Below, piece after piece: positions 30,086 to 38,093 of a stretch of 41,056 nucleotides of DNA (position 1 is the stretch's first letter; every line of letters begins with the position of its first letter). The DNA is taken from contig JBBIRM010000010.1 in assembly GCA_037441765.1 (NCBI GenBank), positions 1 through 41,056 on the forward strand, read 5' to 3'. The notes beneath the pieces were generated by a model. That model had not been told where the DNA came from. It worked only from the letters and a program-made list of their open reading frames with translations, and did no database searches. The DNA comes from JBBIRM01 sp037441765. Its GTDB lineage: Bacteria > Desulfobacterota > BSN033 > UBA1163. The position numbers and the translations under genes were made by a program.

Positions 30086-32323
30086 TTAAAACTTTCCTTT
30101 TGCTAATAAGGCACAGGCCAAAGAGGCAGCCCCACTGGCCTGTGCAACCGTATCAGGAATATCCTTTGGCCCCTGACAGCATCCTGCAAGAAAGACCCCT
30201 TCGACCCTGGTCAGGATAGGATCGAGGCCAAAGGCTTCTGAATAAAATTTATCAGAAGACTCTTCAAGGCCAAGCATGTTTTTTAAAATATTCTCTCCTT
30301 TCCGGGGTACAAGCCCAGAAGCCAGGACCACCAAGTCTGCCTCCAGTTCAAAGGGTTCTCCTAAAAGGGTATCCTCCCCTCTGACTACTAATCTCCCATT
30401 TTTTCGATAAATCTCAGAAGGGTTTCCTCGACGATATATGACCTCTTCCTTCTGAACCCTCTCATAAAATTCCTCAAACCCCTTTCCAAAAGCCCTCACA
30501 TCCATATAGAGAACGGTGATACGGGCCTCTGGAATCTTATCCCTGAGAAGGTGAGCCTGCTTGGCAGTATACATACAACAGACCCTTGAACAGTATTCAT
30601 TTCCAACGGTATGGTCCCTTGATCCAACACAATGGATGAATACGATGTCCTTAGGCCTTTTTCCTTGGATGAGGATCTCGCCTTTAGTTGGACCTGATGC
30701 GGAACAGAGTCTCTCCAATTCGAGACCTTGAAGTACCTCTGGGTAGAGCCCGTACCCAAATTCAGGTTTGTTCTTTGGGTCGAAAGGATCAAAACCCGTC
30801 GCAACCACAATAGTCCCTACTTTGAGTTCAATGATTTCCTCCTTCATATCATAAACCACAGCTTTGGGCTGGCAATATTTTGCACATTCTCCGCAATCCG
30901 AACATCCTCCACAACTAAGACAACGATTGGCTTCTTTTACGGCTTCTTCGGGAGTAAGACCTTGCTTAAGAGGTTTAACCATTTCGGGTAAGGTTTCCCT
31001 CTCGTTTCGTTTTGAATCAGGTAATTCTGCTCTAATAAGGGAAATCTGCTTCCCCTCCATATCTCTTCCCAACGTGAGGTCTTCTCCCCGAAGGTAAAGA
31101 TCAATCGAGATGGCTGCCCTTCTTCCATGCGCCATTGATTCAATAATGGTTCCTGGCCCTCTTACTGCATCTCCCCCTGCAAATACCCCTTTTACGTCTG
31201 TTTCAAGGGTGAGGGGATTTACTTGGATTGTCCCCCTTCTATTTTTCCTCAATCCCTTAAAGAGACGGGTCAATGATTCTGCGTTAGTTGAACCTACCGC
31301 TAAGTAGATTGCATCAAAGGTTTGAAGAAGGTCTTCGGCCAGAAGGTCTCTTCCAACTTCAGTATTTAGATGGATTTCTATCCCCATCTTTTTGATGATA
31401 GCAAGATCTTTCTCAATCACTTCTCTCGGCAATCGATAGGAGGGGAAGCCGTGGGTCAAAAGACCCCCCATCTTGCTCTTAGAATCGAAGAGGGTAACAC
31501 GATATCCCATCCTTCTCAGATCGTGTGCGGCCGTTAGTCCAGAAGGACCTGATCCAATAATGGCTATCTTTTTATCTTTTTCCCGGGTCAGCGTGAACTC
31601 AAAATCGGGTTCCTCGACATGGTCTACAAGAAACCTTTTTAAATCACAGATGGAGACGGGACGATCCTCTTCAATCTTTTTACACTCTCTTTCACAGGGA
31701 TGAGAACAGGCATAGGCGAGGATTCCAGGGAAGGGAAGTTTTTCCCGAACCAGGGCAAGGGCTTCCTTAAACTTCCCAGAGGAGATGAGGGCCACATAGC
31801 CCTGAACATTACAGTGGAGAGGACAGGTGGCTGTGCAAGGTGGAGTGCCTCTTCGGTCGATGGTATATTTGAGGGGGACAGCCTGGGGGAAGGGAATATA
31901 GATTGCCTTTCTTTTTCCCAATCCCATATCGAATTCGTTTGGGAGCGTGACCGGACATTGGGAAACACAATCAGCGCACGCAGTACATTTTGTTACATCG
32001 ATATAGCGTGGTTTTCTTCTTACCTTGACCATGAAATTCCCAGACGATCCCTCAATATGAATGACCTCCGAGTAGGTGAGGAGGTTAATATTCGGATGGT
32101 TTGCAGTATCGACCATCTTTGGGGTGATGATACAGGCGGAACAATCCAGCGTTGGAAAAGTCTTATCCAATTGAGCCATATGACCGCCAATCGAAGGGTC
32201 TTTCTCTATCAGGTGAACCTTAAACCCTTTATCAGCGATACCAAGGGCACACTGCATCCCTGCAATGCCTGCTCCGATCACAAGGGCTTCAGGAATGATA
32301 TCTCGTTTCTCTTCTTGTGCCAT
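30086..32323 (-). CDS. HdrA-like protein with nested GltD-like domain
   Basis: A 745-residue mosaic. Residues 1-155 are the HdrA FAD entry (GAGIAG 17-22; TLDCSACI 58-65; ferredoxin Cys 113-123). Residues about 158-415 are a GltD-type insertion: [4Fe-4S] cysteines (PPCTATCPLHC, CSHPCEREC), its own FAD site GSGPSG (257-262) and the C-terminal FAD loop FAGGDAV (381-387). Its NAD(P)H-binding domain is missing: the chain runs from LAVGST (342-346) straight to GLRKNRRGTIQVNP. Residues about 467-745 resume HdrA, with CLSCGGCSDCGECAKYC and the CVGSRD..YCSRVCC motif (565-583). It lacks the HdrA N-terminal and C-terminal ferredoxin domains that its neighbour has. It should hold two flavins. Confidence 0.88.
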   Translation of the reverse strand: MAQEEKRDIIPEALVIGAGIAGMQCALGIADKGFKVHLIEKDPSIGGHMAQLDKTFPTLDCSACIITPKMVDTANHPNINLLTYSEVIHIEGSSGNFMVKVRRKPRYIDVTKCTACADCVSQCPVTLPNEFDMGLGKRKAIYIPFPQAVPLKYTIDRRGTPPCTATCPLHCNVQGYVALISSGKFKEALALVREKLPFPGILAYACSHPCERECKKIEEDRPVSICDLKRFLVDHVEEPDFEFTLTREKDKKIAIIGSGPSGLTAAHDLRRMGYRVTLFDSKSKMGGLLTHGFPSYRLPREVIEKDLAIIKKMGIEIHLNTEVGRDLLAEDLLQTFDAIYLAVGSTNAESLTRLFKGLRKNRRGTIQVNPLTLETDVKGVFAGGDAVRGPGTIIESMAHGRRAAISIDLYLRGEDLTLGRDMEGKQISLIRAELPDSKRNERETLPEMVKPLKQGLTPEEAVKEANRCLSCGGCSDCGECAKYCQPKAVVYDMKEEIIELKVGTIVVATGFDPFDPKNKPEFGYGLYPEVLQGLELERLCSASGPTKGEILIQGKRPKDIVFIHCVGSRDHTVGNEYCSRVCCMYTAKQAHLLRDKIPEARITVLYMDVRAFGKGFEEFYERVQKEEVIYRRGNPSEIYRKNGRLVVRGEDTLLGEPFELEADLVVLASGLVPRKGENILKNMLGLEESSDKFYSEAFGLDPILTRVEGVFLAGCCQGPKDIPDTVAQASGAASLACALLAKGKF

Positions 32324-32360
32324 TAGTTTAGCTCAAAATTGTAAAGAATATAGCTCAAAA

Positions 32361-32474
32361 AAATTCGAAATTAGAATATCGAAATTCGAAACAAATTCAA
32401 AACCAATAAAATTCAAATAGCCAGAATACTTTTGAACATTTGGAAATTCGGATTTTGAGATTTTGAATTTATTC
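32361..32474. repeat. AT-rich CGAAACAA-type repeat
   Basis: Degenerate repeats of ATTCGAAATTCGAAACAAATTC type fill the gap before the acyl-CoA dehydrogenase stop; same orientation as 14755-14812. Confidence 0.5.
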
Positions 32475-32475
32475 G

Positions 32476-33630
32476 TCACTTAAGTTTTCCAATCAGGGCT
32501 GAGGCGATTGTATTTTTTTGAATCTCTTTGGTCCCCTCATAGATCTCCGTAATCTTGGCGTCACGGTAAAAACGTTCAACCTCGTATTCGGTGATATATC
32601 CATACCCACCAAAAATCTGGATGGCCTCATCAGATACCTCGACTGCAGTCTTTCCTGCAAACATCTTGGCCATCGAGGTGAGTTTCGGGTCAATCCTTTT
32701 CTGATCGTAGTTCCATGCTGCTTTATAGGTGAGAAGTCTGGCGGTCTCAATCTTGGTTGCCATATCTGCCAGTTTATGTTGAGTGATCTGGAAATCGACC
32801 AGCTTCTTTCCAAATTGGGTTCTCTGTTTGGCATAATCCAGGGCCCGATCAAAGGCACCCTGAGCAATGCCAAGGGCCTGGGCAGCGATTTCAATTCTAC
32901 TTTCATCGAAAAATTCAAGAACCTGGTAAAACCCTCTATTCTCCTCTCCGAGAAGATTGCTCATGGGAACCCTCACCTCATTAAACGAGAGTTCAGCAGT
33001 GGAAGTCATACGAATCCCCATCTTGGGTTGAATCTCTGTGGCCTCTAATCCTTTTGTGTCCCTATCAACAAGGAAAGTGGATTGCCCCCGATAGGTGGGT
33101 TTTGCATTTGGATCGGTCTGGCAGAGGACGACAAAAAAGTTAGCAATGGAGCCATTTGTAATAAACGTTTTAGTTCCATTGATGACAAATACCTCCCCAT
33201 GTCTGACCGCATAAGTGGAAAGAAGGGTGATGTCACTTCCATGATCTGGTTCTGTATAGGCTCCTCCAGAGATGAACTCCCCTCTGGCTACTGGAAGGAG
33301 GTATTTCTTCTTCTGTTCATGGGTCCCAAAACGGAGGACAACCTCTGAAGAGAAATCTGCAAGACTCAAGGCAATGCCAACTCCCGAATCCTTACGGCAG
33401 AACTCCTCGACAATAAGGATGTTTTCAAAGACTCCATACCCCTGCCCACCATACTCCTCAGGGAAGTGGATCCCAATAAATCCAAGTTGGCAAGCCTTTT
33501 TCCAAATCTCTTTTGGAAAGGTATGGGTCTGCTCCATCTGCAGGATCTTCTCTTTATCAAATTCTCCTTGAATAAATTCTCTTGCTGCCTTCTGAATGTC
33601 TTTTTGCTCCTGAGTAAGTTCGAAGTCCAT
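32476..33630 (-). CDS. Acyl-CoA dehydrogenase (ETF-linked)
   Basis: A 384-residue acyl-CoA dehydrogenase. The ATG at 33630 is chosen because GAGG lies just upstream; an in-frame TTG would add four residues. Features: MDFELTQEQKDIQKAAREF at the start, YTEPDHGSDITLL, TFITNGSIANFFVVL, RTQFGKKLVDFQ, and YEGTKEIQK with catalytic Glu365. This last motif is typical of butyryl/short-chain enzymes. It directly follows etfBA (31 bases), so it is the most likely electron donor to this ETF. Confidence 0.93.
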   Translation of the reverse strand: MDFELTQEQKDIQKAAREFIQGEFDKEKILQMEQTHTFPKEIWKKACQLGFIGIHFPEEYGGQGYGVFENILIVEEFCRKDSGVGIALSLADFSSEVVLRFGTHEQKKKYLLPVARGEFISGGAYTEPDHGSDITLLSTYAVRHGEVFVINGTKTFITNGSIANFFVVLCQTDPNAKPTYRGQSTFLVDRDTKGLEATEIQPKMGIRMTSTAELSFNEVRVPMSNLLGEENRGFYQVLEFFDESRIEIAAQALGIAQGAFDRALDYAKQRTQFGKKLVDFQITQHKLADMATKIETARLLTYKAAWNYDQKRIDPKLTSMAKMFAGKTAVEVSDEAIQIFGGYGYITEYEVERFYRDAKITEIYEGTKEIQKNTIASALIGKLK

Positions 33631-33661
33631 TTCGTACCTCAAAAAATTTAAGATTCAAAAT

Positions 33662-34648
33662 TCAAGATTTAGTTTTTTTAAGTTCTTTAATCTTATCCTT
33701 GATCAAGGGCACAATTTTAAATAGGTCTGCTACAATCCCATATTTGGCGACACTAAAAATAGGGGCCTTGGGGTCTTTGTTAATTGCAATGACAGTCCCT
33801 GCCCCCTTCATCCCAGCGACATGTTGGAAAGCCCCGCTGATCCCGATGGCAATATAGACTTTGGGCTTTACCGTCTTTCCCGAAGTTCCCACCTGGCGAT
33901 CCTTTGGCAACCATTTTTTATCCACCACAGGTCTTGAACAGGAGAGTGCTCCTCCCAAAAGGTCTGCTAACTCCTTTACCATTGGGATGTTTTCAGCATC
34001 TTTAATCCCCCTTCCAATTGAAACGAGAATATCGGCCTGGGTTATGTCTACTTCACCTACTGCTGCCTCCACATATTGAAGAAATCGTTTGGCCAGTCCT
34101 TCGCCACTTATTGAGGAGAGGATGGGCAAGATTTCTCCTGGCAGGGGATCTTTCTCAATAGCAGGAAAGGCCCCTGAGCGGACCGTGATCATAAAAGGGC
34201 CCTTTTTTTGAAAGGAGACTTGGGCATTGACCTTTCCTCCGTAAAGTTGACGTGTAAGTAAGAAGGATTCTCCCTCTGGTTCGATCCCGATACAGTCTGT
34301 TGCAAGAGGAATCTTTAAGTGTGCAGCCAGAGCAGGAGCAAAATCCATTCCAGTAGCGGTGTGACCAATCAGCGTTAGATATGGTTTTCTATCGGTAATG
34401 ATTTGGGTCAGGACCTTCTCATATGTCTCTGAATTGTAGTTTTCGAGAAGGTCATCTTCTACAAGGAGGACCCTGTGGGCCTTTGGTTTTAAAAGATCAA
34501 CCATTGGGCTTACACCTTTTCCTAAAATGGCAACGCTGAGCTCAGCACCGATTCGCTCTACTAAATCTCTACCCTTAGAGAGCATTTCCCAGGTTACATC
34601 CCTTAACTCCCCGCGTCGATGTTCAGCAACAACCATAATCTCTTTCAT
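33662..34648 (-). CDS. etfA: Electron transfer flavoprotein alpha subunit
   Basis: The FAD-carrying subunit of ETF, 328 residues. The N-terminal half is a nucleotide-binding alpha/beta fold. The C-terminal FAD domain shows VSIGRGIKDAENI, CSRPVVDKKWLPKDRQVGTSGKTV, YIAIGISGAFQHVAGM and NKDPKAPIF, the full set of flavin contacts. The ATG overlaps the etfB stop (TGATG). Whether this ETF is of the bifurcating type cannot be decided from motifs by eye. Confidence 0.95.
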   Translation of the reverse strand: MKEIMVVAEHRRGELRDVTWEMLSKGRDLVERIGAELSVAILGKGVSPMVDLLKPKAHRVLLVEDDLLENYNSETYEKVLTQIITDRKPYLTLIGHTATGMDFAPALAAHLKIPLATDCIGIEPEGESFLLTRQLYGGKVNAQVSFQKKGPFMITVRSGAFPAIEKDPLPGEILPILSSISGEGLAKRFLQYVEAAVGEVDITQADILVSIGRGIKDAENIPMVKELADLLGGALSCSRPVVDKKWLPKDRQVGTSGKTVKPKVYIAIGISGAFQHVAGMKGAGTVIAINKDPKAPIFSVAKYGIVADLFKIVPLIKDKIKELKKTKS

Positions 34649-35439
34649 CAGACCAGTCCTCCTTTATCTTTCAGGATTTCAAAAACTTTGGTGGCAATTT
34701 CCTCAGGCTTTCCCTCTAACATCTCTGCCCCTTCTCCAACAGGAGGTAGAAATATTTTTTCCAGACGAATATCTGAACCCGAGACTCCCACTTCTTGGGG
34801 AGAAAGATTAAGATCAGAGGCTCCATAGGCTTTGATCTCCTTTTTTGCAACCTTACGAATACCCATGATCGAGACATATCGAGGTTCGTTAATCCCTGTT
34901 TGAATGGTAAGGACCGCAGGAAGATCAATCTCAAAAACCTCCTCAAGACCTCCTTCCAATTCCCGATGGACTTTGACTTTATTATCCTGTACCTCAATCC
35001 GATTGACCACAGAGGCATGAGGGATACCAAGGATTTCGGCAAGAGCAACACCCACCTGGCCATAACCATCATCTTCTGCCTGGGTGCCTGTGAGGATGAG
35101 ATCATAGGGTAATTTTCTAATCACTTCAGAAAGGATTCTTGCTGTCACATAACCATCCGATCCTTCAAAGGCAGGGTCCGTTAGACGGATGGCCTCATCT
35201 GCACCCATTGCCAAACACTTGCGCAGAGATTCGTTTGATTCCTCCCCTCCCATAGAAAGCACAGTCACAGTGCCTCCTAACTTTTCCTTAAGGAGGATGG
35301 CCTCTTCAATGGCATAAGAATCCCATTCATTGAGGTCGAAGGCCAATCCACCTTTTTCAATATCTTTCCCAGATTTGTCAATTATCACATCCGCATCTGC
35401 TGTCTCTGGAACCCTTTTTATACAGACAATAATATTCAT
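34648..35439 (-). CDS. etfB: Electron transfer flavoprotein beta subunit
   Basis: ETF beta subunit, 263 residues. Family blocks: IIVCIKRVPETADADV at the start, FDLNEWDSYAIEEAILLKE, the AMP/FAD-binding DLILTGTQAEDDGYGQVG and the ETF-beta signature near the C-terminal third (VHRELEGGLEEVFEI, TGINEPRYVSIMGIRKVAKKEI). It begins 44 bases after the NuoG/FdhA-like gene, so ETF and the Nuo-like subunits are probably in one transcript. Confidence 0.95.
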   Translation of the reverse strand: MNIIVCIKRVPETADADVIIDKSGKDIEKGGLAFDLNEWDSYAIEEAILLKEKLGGTVTVLSMGGEESNESLRKCLAMGADEAIRLTDPAFEGSDGYVTARILSEVIRKLPYDLILTGTQAEDDGYGQVGVALAEILGIPHASVVNRIEVQDNKVKVHRELEGGLEEVFEIDLPAVLTIQTGINEPRYVSIMGIRKVAKKEIKAYGASDLNLSPQEVGVSGSDIRLEKIFLPPVGEGAEMLEGKPEEIATKVFEILKDKGGLV

Positions 35440-35483
35440 CCTGTTTCCTCCTCCTTCTTCTCTTTTTTTCTTGCCTTCACTCG

Positions 35484-38024
35484 TTAAGATTGGGCAAAGG
35501 GTTGTCCTTTCAGTTTCTCAACCTTCACAAAAGCCATTCCCCCTTCATCAAGCAGTGGGCATGGAGAGGGAGCAATGACGACCCCCAATGCTGGCTTTAA
35601 AGAATATTTAAGTTTCAATTTTATAGATTGACCATTTTGAGTTGAGACCATGACCCAGTCTCCCTCTTCGAGATTGAATTTTTTAGCGTCCTCTATATTC
35701 ATTTCCAATGAGGGTTTTTGCATGACCTTTCTTAGGCTCTCACTTTTTAAACTTAGAAGTCCTGATTGAAAAAGGGAATTTGCTTGGACAAGGAAGAAAG
35801 GAAACCCTTCGGGTTGAGCCCGAGGGGTTTCTGCCTCAATGGGGATCAACTTTGCCCTTCCTCCAGGAAAGCCATTAGAAAAGAGATATGTCGATCCTTT
35901 GGGCCACTGGTCTCCATCTCCAATCCCCTGATAAGGAGGGTAATGTTCAGTTATCTCTTTAAAGATTGCCTCAGGAGTATTGCCTGATAGAGGAAATTCT
36001 AATAGGTTTAAAAGTTGGATAAAAATATCAAAATCTGATCTTGAATCATAAAGAGGGGGACGAATGGAATTGAGTTTTTGGACCCTTCGTTCGAGATTGG
36101 TATAGGTGCCTTTTTTCTCGATAAAAGAGCAAACAGGAAGAAAGAGGTGGGCCATTTTGGAAGTCTCGGTGAGAAAAAGATCTTGGACAATGATAAAAGG
36201 AACCTTCCCTAATGCCTTTTCCCAACGGGGGTTAAAAAGGAGAGGGTCTTCCCCAATAATATAGAGAAGTTTGATCTTCCCCTCTTCTATCTTTTCTAAG
36301 AGAGATATTTGACCCTCTTCCTGAAAGATTCCCATATCGGTAGCCCCTTGGCTATTACATTTTTCAAGAAGGACAATTATTCCAGAAGATTCCTTTCCAA
36401 TATGGCCTGTGATAAGGGCAAGATTCGATGAGGCAACTGCAACCTCCCTTGCTTCAAGATAAGAACCTTTTGACAAACCTATCAAGATCATTGCCTTCTT
36501 AGATTGGGAGAATGCTCTGGCAGCCCTTTGGATAACCTTCCTCTTTTCTTCGGAGATGGCTTCAAACTCTCCTCGAGAAGAGTTTAATCTTTGTCTTAAT
36601 TCAAAGATTCCCTCTGTCCTCTCCTCAATAAATCTCTTATCCTCAAGCCCCTCCTCTAAGATCGTTTTGATCATAAAGTTTAGGATAGTTAGTTCCGTCT
36701 TAGGTTTCTCAATTATAAGAATGGCAGGGGGGGAGAGAGGAGAAATCTGAGTGTTTCGAGTAAGATCAATATCATGACATCCAAGGACGATCAATTGTGC
36801 CCGGTTTCGGCGAATCGCAAGATGGATTTCATTCTTAACAATGGGGTGTGTTTTGCCTGGATCAATCCCTACAATAAGAATACAATCTGCATTTCTTATT
36901 TCCTTGATTGAATTGGTAGAGGCAGATATCCCCAGGCTCTTTCCAAGGCCCTCCGTTAAGGCCTGATATGTTAGACCTTCTCCATGATTAATCTGTTTTG
37001 TCCCTATCACTTCATGAAAAAGTTTAGCAAGAAGGGAGAATTCTTCATTTGTCAATCGGCTCGAGGAAAGACAGGCAATGTTTTCTGGTCCATGTTGGGT
37101 TTTGACTCTCTCTATCTCTTGGACAATAGATTGGAGCGCCTCTTCCCAGGAGGTTTCTTTAAGATCACCATTAAGTCTTTTAAGTGGCCTTTTTCCTCTT
37201 TCAGGATGGTCGACAAAATCCCACCCGAATCTGCCCCTCGCGCAGAGGTTCCCATCGCTGGGCCCTCTTTCAGGATCGGAGAAAACCCTTTTGATTTCAC
37301 CCCCCTTAGAGCCAAGGGTCAATGAGCATCCGCATCCACAATAAGGACATGGTGTGGTGGTCTCTTCTAATTCCCAGGCTTTGACCGTATAATCAAAGCA
37401 CTCGCTTGTGATTGCACCAACAGGACAGGTATCCAGGCATTGGCCACAGAATTCGCACGAAAGAGGTCGATGGAAATCGGTATCGATCAGTGTTTTAATT
37501 CCTCTTTTTGAATAAGAAAGTTCTCCTACTCCTTGAATTTCATCACATATTCGTACACATCGGCCACAGAGAATACATTTATTGGAATCTCTCTGGATCA
37601 GTGGAGAACGATCGTCTGTGGGGAAGGATATTCTTTCCCATGGATAGAGATTTTCTTCTATCCCATATTCATAGACATATCTCTGAAGGTCGCATTCCCC
37701 TTCTTTTTCACACCTCGGGCATATCATTGGATGGTTTAACAGGATCAATTGAAGTTGAAGCCTTCTTGAAGTAAAAATTTCAGGTGAGGAGGTGATGATT
37801 TCCATCCCTTCTTTTACAGGCGTAAAGCAGGAGGGGAGTAGTTCCGATTTTCCTTTCTCCTGAACAAGGCAGAGACGACAGGCACCAAAAGGGGTAAGCC
37901 TTCGATCATGACAGAGGGTAGGGATTCGAATCCCAGCCTTTTGAGCCGCCTCAAGAATGGTCTTACCCTTCTCAATTTCTACTGAAATGTCGTCAATGGT
38001 TAGTTTTACTGTTCGATGGTTCAT
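35484..38024 (-). CDS. NuoG/FdhA-like iron-sulfur molybdopterin-fold subunit
   Basis: An 846-residue protein built like complex I NuoG and NAD-linked formate dehydrogenase alpha. In order: a [2Fe-2S] domain (Cys 38, 49, 52, 66), a His-Cys cluster region (residues 98-111), two 4Fe-4S motifs (150-160, 190-200), a fourth cluster (TPCPYCGCGCS, 225-234) and the molybdopterin-type barrel ending in the dinucleotide-binding domain. At the place of the catalytic Cys/Sec of formate dehydrogenase there is no Cys or Sec: the aligned stretch reads INHGEGLTYQAL (345-356), with Thr352 at the likely position. Formate oxidation is therefore unlikely. It is followed by etfBA and preceded by NuoF- and NuoE-like genes. 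Confidence 0.88.
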   Translation of the reverse strand: MNHRTVKLTIDDISVEIEKGKTILEAAQKAGIRIPTLCHDRRLTPFGACRLCLVQEKGKSELLPSCFTPVKEGMEIITSSPEIFTSRRLQLQLILLNHPMICPRCEKEGECDLQRYVYEYGIEENLYPWERISFPTDDRSPLIQRDSNKCILCGRCVRICDEIQGVGELSYSKRGIKTLIDTDFHRPLSCEFCGQCLDTCPVGAITSECFDYTVKAWELEETTTPCPYCGCGCSLTLGSKGGEIKRVFSDPERGPSDGNLCARGRFGWDFVDHPERGKRPLKRLNGDLKETSWEEALQSIVQEIERVKTQHGPENIACLSSSRLTNEEFSLLAKLFHEVIGTKQINHGEGLTYQALTEGLGKSLGISASTNSIKEIRNADCILIVGIDPGKTHPIVKNEIHLAIRRNRAQLIVLGCHDIDLTRNTQISPLSPPAILIIEKPKTELTILNFMIKTILEEGLEDKRFIEERTEGIFELRQRLNSSRGEFEAISEEKRKVIQRAARAFSQSKKAMILIGLSKGSYLEAREVAVASSNLALITGHIGKESSGIIVLLEKCNSQGATDMGIFQEEGQISLLEKIEEGKIKLLYIIGEDPLLFNPRWEKALGKVPFIIVQDLFLTETSKMAHLFLPVCSFIEKKGTYTNLERRVQKLNSIRPPLYDSRSDFDIFIQLLNLLEFPLSGNTPEAIFKEITEHYPPYQGIGDGDQWPKGSTYLFSNGFPGGRAKLIPIEAETPRAQPEGFPFFLVQANSLFQSGLLSLKSESLRKVMQKPSLEMNIEDAKKFNLEEGDWVMVSTQNGQSIKLKLKYSLKPALGVVIAPSPCPLLDEGGMAFVKVEKLKGQPFAQS

Positions 38025-38093
38025 TAGTGGAATCTCGCAAAGATATCAAATGTAAAAGCCCAATGGATTTTGATATTATATATTGATTCTTCC

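Noticed and set aside
31700..32326. A 208-residue open frame on the plus strand
   Set aside because: It is antisense to the HdrA-GltD gene, which has clear motifs through the same bases; the translated product has no family features.
32518..33048. A 176-residue open frame on the plus strand
   Set aside because: It is antisense to the ETF-linked acyl-CoA dehydrogenase.
35484..38024. Calling the large Fe-S protein a formate dehydrogenase
   Set aside because: The catalytic Cys/Sec is not present where expected, so only the structural family is supported.
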